Below the pieces are notes generated by a model. The model ran no database searches. It was not told the DNA's origin and saw only the letters and a list, made by a program, of their open reading frames with translations. 48,950 bases of DNA from Paraclostridium benzoelyticum (GTDB taxonomy: Bacteria; Bacillota; Clostridia; Peptostreptococcales; Peptostreptococcaceae), in NCBI RefSeq assembly GCF_001006285.1, contig NZ_LBBT01000073.1, forward strand, positions 1-48,950, given 5' to 3'. Shown piece after piece: positions 42,209 through 48,950 of the stretch. The first letter of the stretch is position 1; the number at the start of each line of letters is the position of its first letter. The translations under genes and the position numbers were made by a program.

Positions 42209-42289
42209 ATAAATATAGAAAAAATAAAGATAGAAAGGTCGGGATATTGTATAATCAAAACTGATGATTAAATTAAGTGAGGTAAGTAT

Positions 42290-42985
42290 ATGAGTAATAT
42301 TTTAGTTGTTGATGATGATAAAGAAATAGTAGATTCTATTGAGATTTACTTAAAAAATGAAGGATTTAATATATTTAAAGCTTATGATGGTATGGAAGCA
42401 TTAGAAATTTTAGTATCAGAAAATATTCATCTGATAATTATGGATATAATGATGCCTAAATTAGATGGAATAAAAGCTACCATAAAAATTAGAGAAGAAA
42501 AAAATATACCAATAATATTAGTATCTGCAAAAAGTGAAGATAGTGATAAAATTATTGGATTAAATATTGGAGCAGATGATTATATAACAAAACCATTCAA
42601 TCCATTAGAACTTATAGCAAGGACTAAATCGCAACTCAGAAGATACATAAATTTAGGAAATTACGAATCTGTAGAAAATAAAGATATTTTGCAAAGTGGA
42701 GATCTTAAATTACATATTAATAGTAAAGAAGTATTTGTTGATGAAGAATTAGTTAAACTTACACCTATAGAATTTAAGATTTTAAATCTTTTAATATCTA
42801 ATAAAGGTAGAGTTTTTTCAATAGATGAAATTTATGAAAGAGTTTGGGAAGAAGAGAGTTTTAACTCAGAAAATACAGTCAGTGTTCATATTAGGAGAAT
42901 CAGAGAAAAGATAGAAATTAATCCTAAAGAACCAAGATACTTAAAGGTGGTGTGGGGCGTTGGATACAAAATCGAGAAGTTATAA
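42290..42985 (+). CDS. OmpR-family response regulator of two-component system 2
   Basis: The 231-residue protein has receiver Asp52 (IIMDIMMPKLDG), Asp8-10 and Lys in LVSAKSEDSD, then an OmpR winged helix ending in KVVWGVGYKIEKL. It is a close paralogue of the regulator at 9894-10613. The tandem palindromes upstream are its likely binding sites. GAGGTAAGT precedes the ATG. Confidence 0.95.
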   Translation: MSNILVVDDDKEIVDSIEIYLKNEGFNIFKAYDGMEALEILVSENIHLIIMDIMMPKLDGIKATIKIREEKNIPIILVSAKSEDSDKIIGLNIGADDYITKPFNPLELIARTKSQLRRYINLGNYESVENKDILQSGDLKLHINSKEVFVDEELVKLTPIEFKILNLLISNKGRVFSIDEIYERVWEEESFNSENTVSVHIRRIREKIEINPKEPRYLKVVWGVGYKIEKL

Positions 42986-43184
42986 CATTTTTAAAATAAA
43001 AAGATGGAATATACAGCTAGTAATGCATTTTGCACTTTTACTTATATTTTTCTTTATGGCACAAGTTGGAGCTGTTTTAATAGGATTTACATATTTAGAA
43101 GGACAGTTAGGGATGCAATTTTTAGTCTTAGCAATTTCAAATTTTGTTTTTTACAAAATTATGAGAGCTATTAATCTATTATAG
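42960..43184 (+). CDS. small membrane protein between regulator and kinase
   Basis: A 74-residue frame starts at TTG 42960 inside the regulator gene (26-nt overlap) and ends 24 nt before the kinase. It has two helices (about 20-43 and 50-68) and a basic N-terminus (MDTKSRSYNIFKIKRW). In two-component system 1 the kinase itself begins at the same place and in the same way (MVTKSKK), so this may be a detached N-terminal piece of an ancestral kinase or a separate accessory protein. The start codon is uncertain. Confidence 0.5.
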   Translation: MDTKSRSYNIFKIKRWNIQLVMHFALLLIFFFMAQVGAVLIGFTYLEGQLGMQFLVLAISNFVFYKIMRAINLL

Positions 43185-43208
43185 GTAAGTAAAGAAATGG
43201 GTGAATAA

Positions 43209-45206
43209 ATGAAAAAGACAAATAAAAAAATATTAAAGTTTATAACTTTAATCATATTATTAATTTCAACAGCAATATTTGGAGCAATAGCTGGCGACTT
43301 ATTTTTTGGATATACATACAATAAGATAAAACCAAGTAATTTAATCAATAATTCAAATATACCACATGCAAGTAATTTTTTTGAAAGCGATGCATTTGAA
43401 AGTAGGATTCTTCCAAATATATTAACAAACATGGAGATATCAACATCAAGTAAATATCAAAAGGAAGATATAGTAGAGGGTAGAAGAAAATTAGCTGAAA
43501 TTAAAGGTATGAAATTTTTTATTGAAAATAATTCTACGGGAGAAGTTTATAGTAATACTAACTTTATAAATAACGAAGAGTTTAGAAAATATCAAAAAGA
43601 TTATTATAATCTAGATATTGATTTTCAAGATAATTTAGTTAAATACACTAAAATTATGAATAACAAACGAAATGTATATAAGCTAAATAGAGCAAATAAT
43701 TATTGGGGTACGGAAGAGAACCTTAAAATCAGTATGTCATTCCCGAAACAAATTAACTACAACTTAGACTACTATGATAGCCTGGGGTTTAAATGGAATT
43801 ACAATCAGTTTGAGCATTATAAAAATTTATCAAAAGATTTAATTAAAGTTTTAATAATATCAGCTATCATATCGATTATTTCATTAATAGCGTTTATAAA
43901 AAATAAAGAAAAACTTATAAATAAAGATAGTTTAATATTAAAAATATATACAAAAACACCTTTAGAAATATATGCTTTTATATTTTTAGTATTAGGTATG
44001 TTTTCAATTTTAGAAGTAAGCTCTAGATGGTCTGTAATTTTAAAGTTTATATTTTTAAGTTTCATATTTATTTGGATAAGTTGCTTTATAAATTTAGAAA
44101 AAAAGACTGAGATTTTTAAAAATAGTATAACTTATAGGGTTGGAAGCTTTTTTACAAATGTAATAACAAATACAATTAATTATGGGAAAAAAGTACCTTT
44201 AATAAAAAGATTGATTTTACTAGATTTATTAATACTAATGTGTACAGCATTTATACTTATGTTTTTTAATGTGCAATTTTATTCAATTTCATTTAGAGTA
44301 GTTATGTTTATTTTAACTATACTATCGTCAGTTTTATTTATTGTAACTGGATATACAATAAATCGATTAGCTTATATAGATGAAATAATAGAAGGTACAG
44401 AAAAAATAAAAAATGGAGATATAAATCATAAAATAAGATTAAGAGATAATAATAGCTTAACTATTCTTGCAGAAAATATAAATAATTTAAGTGACGGACT
44501 AGAAAATGCAATAGAAGAAACATTAAAAAGTGAAAGAATGAAAACGGAGCTTATAACAAATGTAAGTCATGATTTAAAAACGCCTTTGACATCAATAATC
44601 AATTATGTTGATTTAATCAAAAAAGAAGAAAATGTACAGCCTGAGTACTTAAATGATTATATAAATATATTAGACAATAAGTCAAAACGTTTAAAAAATC
44701 TTATAGAAGATTTGTTTGAGGCTAGTAAAGCAAGTAGTGGAAATATTGATCTTAATATTGAAAGGTTGGATTTAAATCAACTATTAAGACAAAGTATAGG
44801 CGAAAATGAAGAAAAATTAATAGAATCTAATTTGAGTTTAAAATTAAATATCCCAAAAGAACCTGTTTATATAAATTGTGATGGAAGACGAATGTATAGA
44901 GTATTTGAAAATTTATTAGTAAATATATCTAAATACTCTCATGAAAATACAAGGGTGTATGTAGATATGATAGTAAATGAAAATCAAGTATTTGTGTCTA
45001 TGAAAAATATATCAGCATACGAATTAAACTTTGAAGCAAGTGAAATACTTGAAAGATTCAAAAGGGGAGACTTAGCTAGAAATACAGAGGGAAGCGGACT
45101 TGGACTAGCTATTGCTAGAGACTTAGTACAACTTCAAGGTGGTAAATTAGGGGTTCAAATAGATGGAGACTTATTTAAAGTAGAACTCTCATTCAACACA
45201 ATATAA
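43209..45206 (+). CDS. sensor histidine kinase of two-component system 2
   Basis: The 665-residue protein has helix 1 (about 10-32), a large outside domain (33-210), then five more helices (213-233, 252-272, 274-293, 330-352, 358-380). A HAMP-like region, HisKA with VSHDLKTPLTSI (His454) and HATPase with GSGLGLAIARDLVQ follow. The catalytic half is closely related to the kinase at 8384-9925, while the sensor half is different. The signal is unknown, and no transporter lies beside it. Confidence 0.94.
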   Translation: MKKTNKKILKFITLIILLISTAIFGAIAGDLFFGYTYNKIKPSNLINNSNIPHASNFFESDAFESRILPNILTNMEISTSSKYQKEDIVEGRRKLAEIKGMKFFIENNSTGEVYSNTNFINNEEFRKYQKDYYNLDIDFQDNLVKYTKIMNNKRNVYKLNRANNYWGTEENLKISMSFPKQINYNLDYYDSLGFKWNYNQFEHYKNLSKDLIKVLIISAIISIISLIAFIKNKEKLINKDSLILKIYTKTPLEIYAFIFLVLGMFSILEVSSRWSVILKFIFLSFIFIWISCFINLEKKTEIFKNSITYRVGSFFTNVITNTINYGKKVPLIKRLILLDLLILMCTAFILMFFNVQFYSISFRVVMFILTILSSVLFIVTGYTINRLAYIDEIIEGTEKIKNGDINHKIRLRDNNSLTILAENINNLSDGLENAIEETLKSERMKTELITNVSHDLKTPLTSIINYVDLIKKEENVQPEYLNDYINILDNKSKRLKNLIEDLFEASKASSGNIDLNIERLDLNQLLRQSIGENEEKLIESNLSLKLNIPKEPVYINCDGRRMYRVFENLLVNISKYSHENTRVYVDMIVNENQVFVSMKNISAYELNFEASEILERFKRGDLARNTEGSGLGLAIARDLVQLQGGKLGVQIDGDLFKVELSFNTI

Positions 45207-45210
45207 AATA

Positions 45211-45380
45211 AAAAAGCTATATCAAGTAAGTCAGCATAGTATAAATAGATAAGTTTTAGCGACCTTTCAAATCGTATTTTTAGCGACCACGTTCGGCGAT
45301 ATGAGCGTAGCGAATTTTTGATTTGGGGAGCAAAACTTATCTATTTATACGGAGTTGCAGTCAACTTGATATAGCTTTTT
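45211..45380. repeat. large palindromic intergenic element, family B
   Basis: The whole gap between the convergent kinase and pyc folds on itself. AAAAAGCTATATCAAGT (45211-45227) pairs with 45364-45380 (17 bp, perfect). GTATAAATAGATAAGTTTT (45239-45257) pairs with 45332-45350 (19 bp, perfect). The core 45258-45331 is GC-richer (GCGACCACGTTCGGCGAT, then GAGCGTAGCG) and partly self-complementary (CAAATC/GATTTG). The outer A/T ends would terminate transcription from both sides. The core is unrelated to family A. Confidence 0.7.
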
Positions 45381-45384
45381 ATTT

Positions 45385-48300
45385 TTATTTCATATCTATT
45401 AGTAATTGTTTATCTTTTACCATTTCATCTTGACTTACATAAATAGATTTAACACATCCACTTGTTTTAGCTACTATAACAGTTTCCATTTTCATAGCTT
45501 CGATAACGATAAGTGGCTGATTTTCTTTAACTTCTTCGTTTTCTTTAACTAATATATTTACAACTTTTCCAGGAATGCTAGCACCTATTTGTAAAGGATT
45601 GTTCATATCAGCTTTTAAGATATCTTTTATATTTGAACTATAGTGAGTATCATTAACTTCTACATCTCTCATCATTCCATTTAGTTCAAATGATAAAGTT
45701 CTATTTCCGTCATCTTTTATATCCCCTATTTCTATTAACTTTATAGTTAATACTTTTCCTTCTTCAATCTCTACTTCACATTCTTCCCCTATTGATAAAC
45801 CATAAAAATATACATGACTTTCAAGTTTTGAGATATCGTTATATAACTGTAGATGCTTTAAATAATCTTCATAAACATTAGGATAAAGTGTGTAACTTAA
45901 TACATTTCTTACATTAGAATCCATATTAAATTTTTCATCTAGATATGTTTTTACAGATTCAAAATCTTCACTTGGAATTAACTCTCCAGGTCTTACTGTT
46001 ATAGGAGCTTCTCCTTTTAGTACGACTTTTTGAATGTCCTTAGGAATTCCTCCTTCAGGTTGACCTATCATACCCCTACAATAGTCAACAACTGAGTCTG
46101 GGAATGAAAGATTTTTCCCTTCTGAAACTATATTATCTTTATCTAATTTATTTTTTACCATAAATATTGCTAAATCACCTACAACTTTAGATGATGGAGT
46201 AACTTTAATTATATCACCTAATATTTCATTAGATTCTTTATACTTTTCTTTTACTTGATCAAACTTATCAGATAAACCTAAACTGTCAGCTTGAGGCTTT
46301 AAGTTTGTATATTGACCACCTGGAATTTCATATTTATAAATTTCAGCAGATGGGTTCTTTAAATCACTTTCAAATTTTGAGTATACATTACGTAAATCTT
46401 TATAGTAATTACCCAATTCTTCAAATCCATATAAATCTATTTTAGTATCTCGTTCTGTGTTTTTAAGAGCTTCTACAATTGAATTTAATGAAGGCTGACT
46501 AGTAAGTCCTGCCATTGTTTCAAGTGCTCCATCAACAATATCAACTCCAGCTTCAGAAGCCATTAAGCATGTAGCAACTCCATTACCACTTGTGTCATGA
46601 GTGTGTAGGTGAATAGGAGTATTAACATTTTCTTTTAATGCTTTTATAAGAGTATAGGCAGCATATGGTTTTAAAAGACCTGCCATATCTTTGATACATA
46701 TAATATCAGAACCTAATTCTTCTAATTGTCTAGCCATATTAATGTAATACTCTAAATTATACTTAGTCTTATTTGGATCTAAAATATCTCCTGTATAACA
46801 TATAGTAGATTCAACAATTTTACCAGTCTCAAGAGCTGTATATATAGATGGTTTCATATTTTCAACCCAGTTAAGAGAGTCAAATATTCTAAAAACATCA
46901 ATTCCTTTATTTGCAGATTCTTTTAAGAATTCCTTTATAACGTTATCGGGATAGTTTTTATAACCAACTCCGTTAGATGATCTAAATAGCATTTGAAACA
47001 TTATATTAGGAATTTCTTCTCTTAGTTTTTCAAGTCTTACCCACGGAGATTCTTTTAAGAATCTATATGCTACGTCGTAAGTTGCTCCTCCCCACATTTC
47101 AAGAGAGAATAAATCTTTCATATGCTCACTTGTTTGCTGTGAAACTTTTAGTAAGTCATAACTTCTAAGTCTTGTTGCTAAAAGAGACTGATGAGCATCT
47201 CTCATAGTTGTATCCGTTAGAAGTAATTTTTTCTCTTTTTTTATAGATTCTAAATAGTCTTTTTTACCTAGTTTATCAAATAGAATTTTACTTCCTTCGT
47301 TTGGAGAAAATGTATTACTTGATTTAGGGTTATATATAGTTTGAAACTCAGGTTTTTCAGAACACTTATTTTCATTTACTATAGTATTTCCTATAAATTG
47401 AAGTAGTTTAGTTCCTCTATCTTTACTTTCTTTTATTTCAAATAAATCGGGATTTTCATCAATGAATTTTGTACTACAGTTTCCTTGTGAAAAAATTGGG
47501 TTATTTAAAACATTAACTAAGAAACCTATATTTGTTTTAACACCTCTAATTCTAAGTTCTTTAATTGAACGAACTGTTTTGTTTATAGCGCCTTTAAAAG
47601 TTCTATCCCAAGATATTGTCTTAACTAATAAACTATCGTAGTAAGGGCTTATTGTAGAGCCTGTGAATCCATTTCCTCCATCTAATCTTATACCAAAACC
47701 TGAACCAGTTCTATAAACTTGTATTTTTCCAGTATCAGGCATGAAGTTATTTTTTGGATCTTCTGTAGTTATTCTGCATTGGATAGAGTAGCCTCTTACT
47801 TGGATATCTTCTTGTGACTTTATGTTTATAGGTTCATCTTCTAGTTTAAATCCTTGAGCTATTAATATTTGACTTTGAACTATGTCTATACCTGTTATCA
47901 TTTCTGTTACAGTATGTTCAACTTGAACTCTTGGATTCATTTCAATAAAGTAGAAGTTTTCATTTTCATCAACTAAAAACTCTAATGTACCTGCATTTAC
48001 ATAGCCTACATGTTTAGCTATTTTTACAGCATTAGTACATATTTGTTCTCTAAGTTTATCAGATAGAGAAAAGGCTGGAGCATATTCTATTATTTTTTGA
48101 TGTCTTCTTTGAACTGAACAATCTCTTTCATATAAATGAACTATATTTCCAAACTTATCTCCAAGTATTTGAACTTCTATATGTTTTGGGTTAGGTATAT
48201 ATTTTTCTATAAATATAATATCCTCCCCAAAGGCTTTTCTTGATTCACTACATGCAGTTTCGTATTCTATATTTAAGCTATCTTCACTGTATACAATTCG

Positions 48301-48816
48301 CATACCTCTTCCGCCACCGCCATTAGAAGCTTTAAGCATTATAGGATAACCAATTTTATTAGCTATTTCTTTAGCTTTTTCTATGCTTTTAATTGACTCA
48401 TCTACACCTGGAATAGTGGGAACATCAGCTTGTTTAGCTATTTGTTTTGAGTTAATTTTATCTCCCATCATATTCATTATTTCAGCAGATGGACCTATAA
48501 ATATTATTCCGTTTTCTTCACATTTTTTTACGAACTCTGGATTCTCAGATAAAAACCCATATCCAGGATGAATTGCATCTACATTTTTACTTTTAGCCAA
48601 TTCAATTATGCCATCTATATCTAAATAAGCATCAATAGGACCTTTATCTTCTCCTATTAAATATGATTCATCAGCTTTAGTTCTAAATAAAGAATATTTA
48701 TCTTCTTTGCTATATATCCCAACGCTTTTTATACCTAATTCAGAGCAAGCTCTAAATATTCTAATTGCAATTTCGCCACGATTGGCTACTAAAATCTTAT
48801 TAATTTTTTTAAGCAT
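45385..48816 (-). CDS. pyc: pyruvate carboxylase
   Basis: The enzyme converts pyruvate + bicarbonate + ATP to oxaloacetate, feeding amino acid synthesis and gluconeogenesis. The 1143 residues hold all parts. Biotin carboxylase is at 5-450 (ANRGEIAIRIFRAC; KASNGGGGRGMRIV; VQVEHTVTEM). The carboxyl transferase spans about 530-830 (LLTDTTMRDAHQSLLATR). The tetramerisation region is in between and after. The biotin carrier carries Lys1109 in EAMKMET. Ribosome site AAGGGGGA. It works at the same metabolic node as ppdK at the other end of the window. Confidence 0.98.
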   Translation of the reverse strand: MLKKINKILVANRGEIAIRIFRACSELGIKSVGIYSKEDKYSLFRTKADESYLIGEDKGPIDAYLDIDGIIELAKSKNVDAIHPGYGFLSENPEFVKKCEENGIIFIGPSAEIMNMMGDKINSKQIAKQADVPTIPGVDESIKSIEKAKEIANKIGYPIMLKASNGGGGRGMRIVYSEDSLNIEYETACSESRKAFGEDIIFIEKYIPNPKHIEVQILGDKFGNIVHLYERDCSVQRRHQKIIEYAPAFSLSDKLREQICTNAVKIAKHVGYVNAGTLEFLVDENENFYFIEMNPRVQVEHTVTEMITGIDIVQSQILIAQGFKLEDEPINIKSQEDIQVRGYSIQCRITTEDPKNNFMPDTGKIQVYRTGSGFGIRLDGGNGFTGSTISPYYDSLLVKTISWDRTFKGAINKTVRSIKELRIRGVKTNIGFLVNVLNNPIFSQGNCSTKFIDENPDLFEIKESKDRGTKLLQFIGNTIVNENKCSEKPEFQTIYNPKSSNTFSPNEGSKILFDKLGKKDYLESIKKEKKLLLTDTTMRDAHQSLLATRLRSYDLLKVSQQTSEHMKDLFSLEMWGGATYDVAYRFLKESPWVRLEKLREEIPNIMFQMLFRSSNGVGYKNYPDNVIKEFLKESANKGIDVFRIFDSLNWVENMKPSIYTALETGKIVESTICYTGDILDPNKTKYNLEYYINMARQLEELGSDIICIKDMAGLLKPYAAYTLIKALKENVNTPIHLHTHDTSGNGVATCLMASEAGVDIVDGALETMAGLTSQPSLNSIVEALKNTERDTKIDLYGFEELGNYYKDLRNVYSKFESDLKNPSAEIYKYEIPGGQYTNLKPQADSLGLSDKFDQVKEKYKESNEILGDIIKVTPSSKVVGDLAIFMVKNKLDKDNIVSEGKNLSFPDSVVDYCRGMIGQPEGGIPKDIQKVVLKGEAPITVRPGELIPSEDFESVKTYLDEKFNMDSNVRNVLSYTLYPNVYEDYLKHLQLYNDISKLESHVYFYGLSIGEECEVEIEEGKVLTIKLIEIGDIKDDGNRTLSFELNGMMRDVEVNDTHYSSNIKDILKADMNNPLQIGASIPGKVVNILVKENEEVKENQPLIVIEAMKMETVIVAKTSGCVKSIYVSQDEMVKDKQLLIDMK

Positions 48817-48950
48817 AACTGAAAAAATCCCCCTTAATTCTTTTTATATTAAAGATTATAGACTAATTTACTTTAATTTTAAATATCATTATAAAAACTC
48901 CTTAATAAATAAGAAATATTTATCGAATCACCCTCAGCAATGATAGTAGA
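48817..48950 (-). other. upstream region of pyc
   Basis: AT-rich, 134 nt. On the minus strand AAGGAG precedes an eight-codon frame (MIFKIKVN, near 48890-48864), and a frame open to the window edge (reading ...IAEGDSINISYLL) stops nearby. Neither is enough to call a gene. No clear promoter was recognised. Confidence 0.25.

Noticed and set aside
43151..44065. Minus-strand frames within the second histidine kinase
   Set aside because: They are shadows of a complete sensor kinase on the plus strand and carry no recognisable domain.
48707..48943. Plus-strand frames across the start of pyc
   Set aside because: They are antisense to the biotin carboxylase coding region, with no ribosome site and atypical composition.

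Overview
The window is chromosomal DNA of very low G+C content from an anaerobic, spore-forming clostridium. It most resembles the Peptostreptococcaceae (Clostridioides, Paraclostridium, Romboutsia and relatives). The evidence is the codon bias, the strong GGAGG ribosome binding sites, the cotJABC spore-coat operon, pyruvate phosphate dikinase with its regulator, an IscR-IscS-IscU operon, a two-cluster ferredoxin and a NlpC/P60 protein with SH3 repeats. The species cannot be fixed from the sequence alone. No tRNA, rRNA, transposase, prophage or CRISPR array was seen.

Layout. 1-4.5 kb: a CcpN-like regulator, the PPDK regulatory kinase/phosphorylase and ppdK. 4.5-5.9 kb: a lone phosphate-binding lipoprotein behind a Pho-box promoter, and a small zinc-ribbon protein. 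5.9-8.3 kb: a LysR regulator and a MATE exporter. 8.4-14.1 kb: a two-component system divergent from a large FtsX-type ABC exporter. 14.3-18.4 kb: cyclopropane fatty acid synthase, a second MATE exporter fused in an operon with a Qnr-like pentapeptide protein, and a seven-helix protein that reads as a microbial (type 1) rhodopsin. 18.5-18.7 kb: a probable small RNA with C-rich loops. 18.8-24.8 kb: a YaiI/YqxD protein, topoisomerase III, a NlpC/P60 hydrolase, a hypothetical gene and cotJABC. 25-34.3 kb: TtcA, two DEDDh exonucleases, an orphan PTS IIC, a MORN-repeat membrane protein, NfeD plus an SPFH protein, an intracellular subtilisin, a soluble Ser/Thr kinase and a ferredoxin. 34.5-41.9 kb: a monofunctional transglycosylase, hypotheticals, a SIMPL protein, RarA, a GNAT enzyme and iscR-iscS-iscU. 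42-45.2 kb: a second two-component system, closely paralogous to the first, with a small membrane protein between regulator and kinase. 45.4-48.8 kb: pyruvate carboxylase.

How the genes fit together. The two ends both handle the pyruvate/PEP/oxaloacetate node (ppdK and pyc). A motif shared by the promoters of the CcpN-like gene and ppdK suggests that this regulator controls both. The middle is a mixture of stress, envelope and drug-efflux functions in short transcription units. Almost every unit is closed by a strong intrinsic terminator, often shared by convergent genes.

The most unusual items are the rhodopsin-like protein, which keeps the retinal lysine and the primary counterion but lacks two other conserved charges; the adjacent C-rich small RNA; two families of large palindromic intergenic elements (one with two copies sharing a 41-nt core but carrying different, self-complementary arms); tandem palindromes in front of the second response regulator; and a kinase gene preceded by an overlapping 17-codon reading frame.
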